Shown: positions 25,201 through 33,405 of the stretch, one piece after another
Numbering within the stretch: position 1 is the stretch's first letter
Layout of the letters: the number at the start of each line of letters is the position of its first letter
Source of the DNA: Lucifuga dentata
Taxonomy: Eukaryota > Chordata > Actinopteri > Ophidiiformes > Bythitidae
Length of the DNA stretch: 64,000 bases
Reading direction: 5' to 3'
Assembly (NCBI GenBank): GCA_014773175.1
Contig: VXCM01000343.1
Coordinates: 62,001-126,000, forward strand
Translations under genes and position numbers: made by a program
The notes under the pieces: generated by a model
The model's input: only the letters and a program-made list of their open reading frames with translations
Database searches by the model: none
What the model was told of the DNA's origin: nothing

Positions 25201-26759
25201 TTGACCTGTTCTCCACAGTTACTGCATGCTAACTTTCCCCTCACATCACGCTCCATCACTCCCGTACGGAAGCCTGCTCTGTTGCATGCAGCATCCTCCC
25301 ACCCTGACTCAGCTCCCCCTCCCTCCATCTCCTTGGCTCCTCCCATCTCTGGTATGTTAACTTTTTCTTTTAAATATGAACTGTGACAGTTGAGATTGTT
25401 GTTGCTGGTACAAAAATATCATACCCTTGTAACGCATGATGTACCAACTGCATTTTTGATAAATTACCACTAAAGATGTGAAACAGTCTTTGCCAGATAC
25501 ATGAATTGTTGGTTTCTCAACTTGTTGTGATGTGTTTTATATTTTGTAGAGATCCGCCTGAGGAAACTGGTCGATGAGCGTGAAAAAATGATCGAACAGG
25601 TGCGTCATCATGTGAGACATTAATGGGGCTGTTGATGTTACACCTGGTTAAATGGTATAACTATTAAAATCAGGAACTAAACAGTAAGTCAAGGTAGAAC
25701 TTCTTGTTGACAGGCAATAAGGATTAGTCTTGAATTTCTCAAGTTGTATTGATGCCATAACTAGTAACTAGTAGAGATATAGCCTTATTAAAATTTTTTT
25801 TCATATATGTTTTGTTTAAATGCCTATTGTTAAATTAAGTCTAACGTTGAGCTCCCTTGAAACAGAATTATAATATCCCCTATCAAAACCATTAATTGTA
25901 TTATCTCAATGGCCAACAAAAATGGGTGCAATGATCGATACTATTCATGCATAAGAAATAGCATTTCCTCATCTGAGCCTGTGAATGAGTGTTGTGTGTT
26001 CTTTGTGAAGTGTTTCATTGGTGCATTGGAAGTTGTAGTTGATCTTTTATACCTGAATGGATCCATTTACAGATGAAGAAACTAAAGGCCCAGCTGGAAC
26101 AGAAAGCACAGAGGAACGGCACAGAGCCGTCAAGCCAAGATGGTGAAATTCATGAGAACGGCACCGATCCCAACATAGTAGAAATACAAAGTAAGTCGTG
26201 TACCTAAAGTCCTTCTGTTGCAATTTTCAGCATTTGCATTTCTTTTATCCCCCATAACTCAGTGTTTGTTTTTCTAACTCTTTTCAGGAGACGCCAACAG
26301 GCAGATAAATGAGTTGAAGTTCAAACTTGTGAAGGCAGAGCAAGAAGTCACCGCCTTAGAACAAAACGTGAGCTGAGAAAACCACATGAATCCAAAGTGT
26401 ACTCATTTAAAATCGGATCACTTAGGACGATCGTGTCTTTGGCTTCCAGGTGACCAGACTTGAGGGTCAGGTGACGCGCTACAAGTCTGCTTCGGAGAAT
26501 GCAGAGAAAGTGGAAGATGAGCTGAAGGCAGAGAAACGCAAGTTACAGAGAGAGGTAGTGTTATCATTTTACGTATCAGAGCATTGCTGTGAGTGATTTC
26601 ATTATGGAACAATTTCAAATATCTTTTATCTCTCCCTGTTTATATTAACAGTTACGATCAGCACTGGACAAGATAGATGAGCTTGAGTCAAACAACAGCC
26701 ACCTATCTAAAAGACTGGAGAAGATAAAGTCTAGTCGTGGAATGGCACAAACTCCATAG
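2019..26759 (+). CDS. lrrfip1: lrrfip1, LRR flightless-interacting protein 1 (5' end outside window)
   Basis: LRRFIP1 binds the flightless-1 LRR domain, acts as a cytosolic nucleic-acid sensor and as a GC-rich-DNA transcriptional repressor. Exons seen, all with AG/GT borders: 2019-2105, 5685-5702, 5884-5955, 6992-7033, 7492-7542, 7797-7838, 8507-8575, 8670-8711, 10289-10348, 11827-11907, 13392-13454, 14460-14537, 15790-15870, 16336-16362, 16563-16688, 16867-16938, 17967-18137, 19239-19331, 19575-19667, 19840-19932, 20132-20276, then either 21738-24517 or 25550-25599, 26073-26190, 26288-26367, 26450-26554, 26652-26759. The first exon reads [20 protein letters not shown], a family hallmark. Then follow the [28 protein letters not shown] block, a Ser-rich region, and a long coiled coil from about 16867. 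Every internal exon up to 19932 is a multiple of 3. The long isoform ends KEDCLMS, like LRRFIP1 rather than LRRFIP2. The start codon and promoter are left of the window. The family is certain, the paralogue very likely. Confidence 0.95.
2188..2910. mobile_element. MITE with 16-bp perfect terminal inverted repeats
   Basis: CATACTGTAAATGCTC at 2188-2203 is repeated exactly in inverse at 2895-2910. Subterminal GGCCTTTATTT-like blocks recur inside on both strands. No ORF or transposase is present. Superfamily undetermined. It lies in an lrrfip1 intron. Confidence 0.7.
6144..6665 (-). mobile_element. TTAA-bounded long-TIR MITE, copy 1 (internally gapped)
   Basis: It starts TTAAAGAACCATA and ends TATGGTCCTTTAA, with ends of about 85 bp that are inverse copies of each other (CATTTTGCATGTTT / AAACATGCAAAATG). 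Compared with copy 3, roughly 60 bp are missing at the N at 6362. It lies in an lrrfip1 intron. Confidence 0.88.
8261..8284 (+). repeat. (GT)n microsatellite
   Basis: Twelve GT units in an lrrfip1 intron. Confidence 0.95.
9361..10003 (+). mobile_element. TTAA-bounded long-TIR MITE, copy 2
   Basis: A full copy from TTAAAGGCCATACC to GGTATGGTCCTTTAA, in the opposite orientation to copies 1 and 3. About 66 bp of its right end is artificially doubled around the N at 9920, so the real length is close to 575 bp. Confidence 0.88.
10218..10259 (+). repeat. (GT)n microsatellite just upstream of an lrrfip1 exon
   Basis: About 20 GT units ending 30 bp before the exon at 10289, so it lies in the polypyrimidine/branch-point region of that acceptor. 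Confidence 0.95.
10780..11373 (-). mobile_element. TTAA-bounded long-TIR MITE, copy 3
   Basis: An intact copy of 594 bp with both TTAA ends, TTAAAGGGTCATACC and GATCCTTTAA, and inverted ends of about 85 bp. It lies in an lrrfip1 intron 0.8 kb from copy 2. Confidence 0.9.
12140..12902. mobile_element. 763-bp foldback element with very long inverted repeats
   Basis: GAGCCCCTTAGGGGTCATGT at the left is matched in inverse at 12883-12902. The pairing continues through AAAATAAAGTGGGT and an A/T run. It resumes inside with CTTCTGAAATGTACTAAAAA (about 12342) against its inverse near 12815. The arms are therefore over 110 bp. The centre holds a run of Ns and two N-joined artefactual duplications. It lies in an lrrfip1 intron. 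Superfamily unknown. Confidence 0.82.
13800..14215 (+). mobile_element. Decayed Tc1/mariner transposon (transposase C-terminus)
   Basis: An ORF at 13983-14246 reads [20 protein letters not shown] and then EWSNILPQC. This is the helix-rich C-terminal part of fish Tc1-like transposases, downstream of the catalytic Asp-Asp-Glu region. Frameshifts and stops precede it, so it is a dead copy. Borders are not resolved. It lies in an lrrfip1 intron. Confidence 0.75.
17048..17523. mobile_element. MITE with 'tataagcc' terminal inverted repeats
   Basis: ACCGTATATACTCAAGTATA at the left is answered by the inverse TATAGTCAAGTACATATGGT at the right. Both are followed internally by AAGCCGA-type sequence, and the motif recurs inside (GGCTTATACACGAG, GGCTTATACTCGAG). 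No ORF. This terminal motif is common in vertebrate non-autonomous DNA elements; the family is not assigned here. Confidence 0.65.
18288..19024 (-). mobile_element. Internally deleted Tc1-like transposon
   Basis: Inverted repeats of about 105 bp occur at 18288-18394 and 18911-19024 (shared core ACTAATTAGTTACATTTATT). Between them the minus strand, read across frameshifts, shows Tc1 transposase landmarks: [16 protein letters not shown] and then an QEDDDPKY segment equal to the QDNDPKH catalytic-Asp motif. The element is about half the usual 1.6 kb and is broken at the N at 18758. It lies in an lrrfip1 intron. Confidence 0.8.
20902..21240. mobile_element. Short foldback repeat next to the lrrfip1 giant exon
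   Basis: Left arm TTTCACTGCTCATCC...AAAGACTTCTTCAGTT...GAACAGG is inverted at the right as CCTGTTCC...AACTAAAGAAGCCTTTT...GCGAAACATTTT. The centre (GTTGGTCATGTGGGCGTGG) is doubled around the N at 21050 as an assembly artefact. No ORF. Confidence 0.6.
21738..24517 (+). CDS. lrrfip1: lrrfip1 giant acidic terminal exon (long isoform)
   Basis: A single uninterrupted 2780-nt terminal exon enters in phase 1 from the donor after 20276 (CTT G|GC GAC) and runs to TAA at 24515-24517. It encodes about 925 residues, extremely rich in Glu, Asp, Ser and Asn. A basic lysine/arginine cluster ([15 protein letters not shown]) lies near 22428-22472. The C-terminus carries another Lys-rich stretch and the conserved ending KEDCLMS. 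In mammals the equivalent exon makes the GCF2/TRIP-type isoform, and the basic cluster is a good candidate for nuclear localisation or DNA contact (inference). The body shows little sequence identity to mammals as I remember them; composition and the two basic patches are what is kept. Most of it is probably disordered. An ATG at 21701 lies upstream of the splice acceptor and is not expected to be the start. Confidence 0.93.
24993..25002 (+). promoter_or_regulatory. Candidate poly(A) signals for the long lrrfip1 isoform
   Basis: Overlapping AATAAATAAA lies about 475 nt after the TAA of the giant exon. It sits before the downstream alternative exons, so it would end only the long transcript. 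Confidence 0.55.
25219..25351 (+). other. Exon-like block, proline-rich in one frame, possible alternative lrrfip1 exon
   Basis: A 133-nt block lies between a good acceptor (tctccacag) and a consensus donor (G|gtatgt). In the frame that joins the next exon correctly it encodes LLHANF..., then a Pro/Ser-rich stretch ending [13 protein letters not shown]. Its exit phase (1) fits the 25550 exon, but its entry phase (0) does not fit the phase-1 donor at 20276. Splicing 20276 to 25219 would read TAA after four codons. It could belong to a transcript with its own promoter, act as a poison exon, or be no exon at all. Confidence 0.3.
25550..26759 (+). CDS. lrrfip1: lrrfip1 alternative 3' exons (short coiled-coil isoform)
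   Basis: Five small exons (25550-25599, 26073-26190, 26288-26367, 26450-26554, 26652-26759) splice in phase with 20276, because both this block and the giant exon begin in phase 1. They encode [17 protein letters not shown], a polar linker, then heptad-rich coiled coil including [17 protein letters not shown] and [12 protein letters not shown], ending at TAG 26757-26759. This matches the C-terminal coiled coil shared by LRRFIP2 and the short LRRFIP1/FLAP form. Counting only exons in the window, the short isoform gives 688 residues. Choice between the two ends must involve polyadenylation after the giant exon versus skipping it. Confidence 0.92.
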
Positions 26760-27806
26760 CAATGACCTCGCAGATGATCAACTCCACCTTTGTCTCTATT
26801 CAATATTCTATAACAAACTATGTGCCATTTCTTCATTTTTCTGCCCAATGAGAATTATCTACACTGTCAGATGCCTTCTGCTAGTTCATGAAGTAGGAAA
26901 AGAAAACTCGAGTAGCACAATTTTGCATAGATGGCCACATTGAGTGCTGGGACTGAATGTAACAAGAGGACGTCTCTCTTAAGCTGTGTGACTTCTCTAT
27001 TCTTAAGTGTACTGAGAGACAAACGTTGCACTGCTGTCCTTCCAGAAGTATCTGCTGCCTCTCATCAAGATCCAAGACGTTTATTTGCCTTTCTCCCCCG
27101 GAGTAAAAGAAATTCAACAAAAGGACATCCAAACAATTTGAAACTGCACCAGTATCAGCGGCCCAAGACTTACAGATGCTACCTTCATGTCTGCGACGAC
27201 GTGACTGCTTTGTGTGTTTTGTGAATGAAAGAGCAAATTTGTATTTTTCCTTTTCTGCTGGTTGTAATTTTTTTTTTTTTTTTTTTTTTTTGTCATTTGC
27301 AAAGCCAAAATATTTAAAAAAAACAATCTAATATTTGAGTGTTTATGTGAGTCCACTGTTATTTTGTGCTAAAACTGAACAGGCCCTTTCATGGACAAAG
27401 GAGTTGCTTCCAACACAATCCCAAATGCGCTTGTAGTGTCAGCAGGTTTAAGTTTCTTTATTTACCCAGTAGCATAATAGAGGTTAGGAGTTATTTGAAT
27501 GTACAGTAGACCAGATGAAGTGCTGCGTGTCCTGACAAACGGATCACCTTAACCCATAGTGTATAACCTCTGCAGTAAGATACAGCAGCACCTCCAGGCT
27601 TATTTCTGCTGCATATAGTAAGTCACTGGTTGACTCTTGTGCACACACGTAGTTGCTAAGGCTTACTGAAATGTTACAATGGGGACTCAAAATGCTGTTA
27701 GCAGAAGATGTTGGATCTTCTCGGGGGGGGGATGCTGCTTTACTGTTTACAAAGCTTTAAAATTGCTGTAAGGAAACTTACAGAACTGTAATTTTTGTGC
27801 AATAAA
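26760..27806 (+). other. lrrfip1: lrrfip1 short-isoform 3' UTR with AATAAA
   Basis: About 1.05 kb follows the last stop. It contains a T-homopolymer near 27269-27291 and an AATAAA at 27801-27806 preceded by TTTTTGTGC, a good candidate for the polyadenylation signal. No further ORF is credible here. Confidence 0.6.
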
Positions 27807-29020
27807 AATTCAAATGACAGATGTGCATTTCAGTCCTCCATGATGAGTTTGCGTGGCTGCAAGGTTACCTGCATTTTGGGGTTGTTTACCCATTTGCAAA
27901 GCATTTCACATTTCTGCTGCTTCCATTAGCTCCTGGGGTATTTCTGAACAAAAGCACAACAGTGACATTTCATGAATAATGCTTCTAAATAAATACCAAG
28001 TGTTTATATTCAATTGTTTATTTTCCACAAGGCCACATTGAAAAATAAAGCAACTGTCATGAGGAGGAATAAGCTTTTATGGTTTTCTCCAGCACAGACC
28101 AAAAATACTAATGTTAAAGGGCTATACCACCCATTTTGCATGTTTGAGCCAAATATATTCAGTTTTCATACATGTTATGTTGCTGACAATCATTTCCCAA
28201 AAGATAAAACTATTTCAGCTTTCCTGATATTTTTCTTTCAAAATCAAATATTCAAGCAATACACCCACCTTAAAAACTGATGTTTCGTCTGCTAATAGTT
28301 ACGCAGCCTTATGAAGTCATGGTTGTTAAACTGTTTTGATAAACGTAGGTCTTCTTCTGGGACTATATTCCCCAGTGGAGGCATAAATTCACTCCATGCT
28401 TTTTATTGCACTTAATCGCTAAAATTATGTAACATTGAAAAAAACCTGAATACACATCTTGTTTGCAATGATGGATTACCTATCCCTAGAACTTTTCAAG
28501 TATCAACAAGTTGATTTTAATAGCAGAATGAACTGAAACCAATGGCGGTCTGGAAGGTAGGAAAAACATTTTTAATTCACCGTTCCAGTAGTATGCTTTA
28601 GGAAATGATTGTCAGTAATGTTGTGTATGAAAATTGAATATATTAGGCTCAAACATGCAAAATGGATGGTATGGTCCTTTAATCTTCATGTAACTCATTA
28701 GCCAAAAACATAAATACTTAAAATTTTTTTACAGTGGGTGTCTCATGATTCCTTGGTTAAGAGTTAGTGTTTTTGTCACTGTGAGCAGCAGAGGGCAACA
28801 CACCAAATTTCTTAGCCAAAGGAGTTTTCTCAATTTAACCTTGTTTTCTTCTAAACTAAGCTTATTCTCTGTGCTGGAAACTGGGCCCTTCTAAATTCTA
28901 ACCCAAATCAAGTTTGTCAGAACTCCCGCATGCTCCACTGAAACCTGTAATACAATAATTGTGATTGTGCAATGTATAGATATAGCATTATGTAAACACC
29001 ACAGCGATTTCTCCGGAGAC
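27807..29020. other. Convergent intergenic spacer between lrrfip1 and tyw5
   Basis: About 1.2 kb between the lrrfip1 poly(A) signal and the tyw5 stop codon. Nearly half is MITE copy 4. No independent gene is seen. Confidence 0.6.
28114..28682 (+). mobile_element. TTAA-bounded long-TIR MITE, copy 4
   Basis: A full copy of 569 bp between the 3' ends of the convergent genes lrrfip1 and tyw5, running from TTAAAGGGCTATACC to GGTATGGTCCTTTAA. Confidence 0.9.
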
Positions 29021-32000
29021 TCATCCAGGTTTGGTGAATGGACTGTGAGAGTCCTCTGGTACAGTTTTACTGTCAGAGTATGTTCTCTTTTGAATGCGTT
29101 GAATCATACGACGACCATAGAAGTCTCGATAATCTGGTGGGAGTTCATCTAGAGTGTGTAGGACCCTCTCCAGGGCCTGAAGGGCCCGAGTTGCAGCCAA
29201 GGGGTCTTTATTACCATAGGGATCCTTTTTGTCATAACTTTCTGCAGGTAGATGGTGCCAGAACACATTAACACCCACACCAAACTGCAGCGCAAGGGTG
29301 TTATGGAACCACAGGGCTGAGGAAAAACAATGACAGGACTGAATTGTTTTATGTCTGAGATGCAATGAAATGTACCAACATAAGAATAAAAACACAACAG
29401 CAAGCGACCATCAGAAAGCAAAGCTCACTACACTGTATTAGCTCACTACACTGTATTAACACATGGTCATATACTATGACCATGTGTTTGACCACTCAGA
29501 CTGTTTGTTTGAAGCTATCTATTGTTTAATTAAATATATTGTGTGTTCAGTAGCATTTGGGCAAATATTAAAACTTCCATATAGATGTCAGGATGCTGAC
29601 TATGGATGTGTTTTATCAATATTAATAAGACTCTGTCAGCCAGAGGTGGGGTGGGTAGTAACACGTTCCATTTACTTTGCATATTTACTTAAGTAACTTT
29701 TTTCACAAAATTGTACTTTACTGAGTAGTTTTATTACAGGGTACTTTTAACTCATACATGAGTATATTTATGAAGAAAAAAATATACTTTTACTCTGTTA
29801 CATTTGGTCGCACTCTTTGATTTCACCTGTTTGAATTCAGTCACGTTCAGGTTTTCTCTCATTGTCAGACACTACACTGTCTGCTTCAGCTCTGAAGTAG
29901 CCACGCCCCCAACCTCCGTTTCCATGGTTTCACCTGGAGCAGAACAGTCATGGTGGAATCAATAGCAGGAGGTTTAGAAGAGGCACATCCCTGGCCACAC
30001 ATTCAAACGCTGTTTTCTTGAGGAAACGTGGCAGTAAGCTGCAACGTTAGCTACTTAACTAGCTGCTGCTGCTAATGCTAACTCAAGTTTTCCTGTTCTA
30101 TTCTGAGTAAATTCATAAAGCTAACCTAGCTAACTGTCTTGGGGCCAGGCCATAATTGTCATGATTTGTTATGTGGTAAATATCTGATTTATTACTGTCT
30201 ACTGTTTCTTTATATGAGATGATTTGGATTGTATTAGAAGCTACATATGGCTACTTTGCATTTTTTTTTCCTCAGACGAGCACTTATAGCTTGTGATTAT
30301 TCAAAAGAATAAGCTTGATGAAAGTTATTCACTACTCAGGTAATATTTTTAATAGATACTTTATTATTCTCACTCAAGTAATTATTTTGGTGACTACTCT
30401 TACTTATACTTGAGTTACTATTACTATAAAGTAACAATACTTTTACTTGAGTACAGTTTCTGGCTACTCTACCCACCTCTGCCATCAGTTTTATATTATT
30501 GTCAGCAGGGAATAATGGGCCACAATTTCCTAAGTTTGGTTTAAGAATGACATAAATACTTTGCAAAAAGAATGAGTGACATGACAATGATAAGATTCTT
30601 TGGTGCATTTGCAGGTGTAGTTTGGTGATACGTGCAACTTGTCTTACCGGGAATAAATAGCAAATCTCCAGGCTCCAGCACGCACTCGTATCGCTTTGCC
30701 TTCACAAACTCTGGAAACTGTTTCAAGTCTGGGGAGTCGATGTCCAGGACCTCTGATTTGTCACCTGATGGGTTAAATTAGCCACTAAGGGAATTATTAT
30801 ACCAAGCTACAGGTATTTAAATTACACTCACAAAAAGATAACTTCCTATTCCTTCCAGTAAATGTCATAAATAGTGGTTGGTGCAACACATAGAAATCAG
30901 TTTTGGCATTCCAGCACAGCCGCTGGCATCTTGCTACAGCCTCTTACCTGACAGGTACAGGTGCAGTGCATCCTGGGGGCTGAAGAGAACCACTCGCTTC
31001 CTCCCTGTCACCTGAGCCAGCAGGTTATCCATCACCTGCATGAATAAAAAATTAATGCTAGGAAAATTTGTCTTCAAAAAACTATATTTCCTGTCAGAGG
31101 AAATGTTAGTTATAAAATGGGACTGAAGTTTAACCTACTTATGAGTCTATTAATTCATGATGGTGTTTCAGATTTGGTGCCAGCTTGCTACACAACATTT
31201 TACCACACGTTCCAACACTCACATCATAGTGTGTCCATAGCTGCAAACCACAGGAGCTAATGCGGAAAACACTGGAGAAAAACTGATCAGGTTCAAAGTA
31301 CTTTGGAATATGAAAATCCTCTGCCAAGTCAGGGAACTGTTTATTCAGATCAGCAGGCTCCTGTAGAGAGGAGATACCTGTTATAGTTCAGACACCTCCT
31401 GTTGAGTCTGATGAGCTACTGCTGCCTGTCTTCATATACTCTATGTTAAAGTACATTTAACTTTTACTTAAGTACATTTCTATGCTACAATGAGGTTCTA
31501 ATAAGATCACAGAGTAATGTACATATACTGTATGTCATATGAAACTGCAAGACAGACTTGTCTAAATACCTTTCGGACATCCTCTCCCAGTGACCGGAGA
31601 TAATAACTCTCATCCTGAAATAACAGGACACACTGGATGAGACCAAAGGGTTTATGTAATTAAATTATGATACTATTTGAAGTACATCAAAAGTTAGTAT
31701 AGTGTACATAAGATTTCTACTTACCTCACACAGGAAGAAGTCAGAGTGTTTTTTCTCAGATGCTCTTTTCACAAAGTCATTAAAAGGCAGAGTCCTGTGA
31801 ATAATGAGCGGCAGTCGAGAAATACAGAAATACCACTGTGTTTGTATGTGTGTGAGAGAGAGAGAGAGAGAGACTCACTTGTACATAAAGTTTTTGTGAA
31901 GGAAGTCCATCTTTGGCACAGTAGACACATGAACCTTTACTTCTTTGTCTCTTCCTTTCTGCTGAAGATAGTCTACAGTCCATTTCTCCAGACATGGTCC

Positions 32001-32683
32001 AAGATACACACCTCTCAGCACCGCTGGTCTTCGCTATAAAAAAAAAATAATAATAAAAATAAAATATGAACAGAGAAACCTGTAAAGAAATACATTTGGC
32101 TACAGGAATACATTACAAGTATAACGAATGAGGACCCAGCATTGACCCTTGAGGCACACCAAACTCAATTTTAACAATGAAGACACGTTTACTTTCAGAA
32201 ACTCAAAACTAATTCTTATTCTGGCAGATTCCACCGAGATTTGAACTCGGATCGCTGGATTCAAAGTCCAGAGTGCTAACCATTACACCATGGAACCACA
32301 AATTACAAACCTGTGGAAACACGTACAACCACACACCTGTAGTTAGCGCCATATCTTTACCTTGTTTTGTAAAATCTGTAAACAAACCCCGTCAACAATC
32401 TGGCATTTTGATTAATTTAACTTTATAATGTGGATCATCATAATCTACGTTTTAACCTCGTAAGTAAAGTATATCGCCGATTAAACAACACAATCCTAAA
32501 ACAGCGCGATTTTTAAACGTAGTCTGACATTACTTTATTCGCTAACACACACATAACCAGCAAAGGAAGACTAAAGCTAAGAGCTGGTGGATGTTATCTT
32601 ACCTCTGGATAAATCTCTCGCAGAAAAACGTCTCTGTCCACTTCTGTGATAACCGGCACGGTTACATTTTCTTGGTGCTCCAT
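29021..32683 (-). CDS. tyw5: tyw5, tRNA wybutosine-synthesizing protein 5 (tRNA(Phe) 7-(3-amino-3-carboxypropyl)wyosine hydroxylase)
   Basis: TYW5 is a JmjC Fe(II)/2-oxoglutarate dioxygenase that hydroxylates the wyosine side chain at position 37 of tRNA-Phe. On the minus strand the exons are 32603-32683, 31879-32033, 31725-31794, 31570-31614, 31223-31360, 30948-31035, 30648-30764, 29021-29316. Together they make 990 nt, 329 aa (human 315). Splice phases agree at every junction. Landmarks: [25 protein letters not shown], giving the metal HxD pair H161/D163; [19 protein letters not shown]; and LFIPALWFHN, with the third metal ligand H236. The C-terminal [12 protein letters not shown] also matches the family. 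The ATG at 32683 begins [17 protein letters not shown], and TTAAAT precedes it. The gene is complete and looks functional. Intron 7 carries a hAT-like MITE and intron 1 a tRNA gene. Confidence 0.97.
29641..30481. mobile_element. hAT-like MITE in tyw5 intron 7
   Basis: It begins CAGAGGTGGGGTGGGTAGTA and ends TACCCACCTCTG. Long subterminal zones are rich in TACTTAAGTA/ACTTGAGTAC motifs on both sides, as in widespread fish hAT MITEs. The flanks CTGTCAGC and CCATCAGT agree at only 5 of 8 positions, so the target duplication is decayed or misplaced. No transposase. Confidence 0.72.
31853..31873 (+). repeat. (GA)n microsatellite at a tyw5 splice donor
   Basis: On the coding (minus) strand this is (CT)n, beginning 5 nt into intron 2. 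Confidence 0.95.
32226..32297 (-). tRNA. tRNA-Gln (anticodon TTG) in intron 1 of tyw5
   Basis: The reverse complement gives a full 72-nt cloverleaf. The acceptor GGTTCCA pairs with TGGAATC (one G-U), the anticodon arm is TCTGGACTTTGAATCCAGC with anticodon TTG, and the T arm contains GAGTTCAAATCTC (B box). The discriminator is T. A TTTT run at 32205-32208 (minus sense) about 17 nt downstream could terminate Pol III. The sequence agrees closely with the vertebrate tRNA-Gln-TTG I remember. Small acceptor changes keep pairing, which suggests a working gene rather than a pseudogene. Confidence 0.93.
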
Positions 32684-33405
32684 TTAACATATTTAATATA
32701 AGAATTCGACTGTAAACGAGTAGTCAAACCTCACCAGCTTTAGGTATGTGCTACGGTCGAACGAGTATCCATGGTTACAATGACTTCTGCTTGAATTTAG
32801 CTGTCCTTGCAAATGCCTTTTTAATCAATTAAAAGATAAAAGTATTGTTCTTTTTTCTTTTTCTTTTTTTTACGGAAAGTCCGGCTAAGTCTGTCTAACC
32901 ATATATTTCTGAATATCATTTGTAGTTGTGAACTTTAGTGAAACAAGAAGAAAGATTACGATAACTTAATTGAATCACTATGAGTCGTTGTGCCAACTAG
33001 TAAAATTCCACTAAAGATAGTAAAATTTGTCAAAAGTTTTTTTGAAAATCCCGTTTTCAGCATCTGCTATCACAGACAGCTGCAGGTAACCAGCGACACA
33101 GACTGCGTCAGCCTGAAGTCACCAGTTAACACGGACACCCGTTAACCTAGAACGCAGACTCTTGCCTGTCACTGGGTGTCACTTTGTTTACCTTCCCCGC
33201 AGAAACAAAAAAAATCTCAAAATGGAAGACGGCTATAAAATAATCAGACATATTTTTTAGAAATAAGATTCTCACTTGATGAATGATTTAAAAAGCCATA
33301 ATGTTAGCGTTTAACAGTGTAACCATTCGTATATTTAATGTTCCTCAATTTGTTTCCAACCGGAAAATAGACGTAGACGGACACATAAAGGCTTCATGAG
33401 TAAAA
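32684..33405. promoter_or_regulatory. Head-to-head (bidirectional) promoter of tyw5 and maip1
   Basis: The start codons of tyw5 (-) and maip1 (+) are only 722 bp apart with nothing coding between them. A CCGGAA motif at 33360-33365, 41 bp before the maip1 ATG, is an ETS/GABP-type core common at nuclear genes for mitochondrial proteins. No TATA box is convincing. TYW5 and MAIP1 are also divergent neighbours in human, as I remember it, so the arrangement is probably ancient. Confidence 0.65.
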
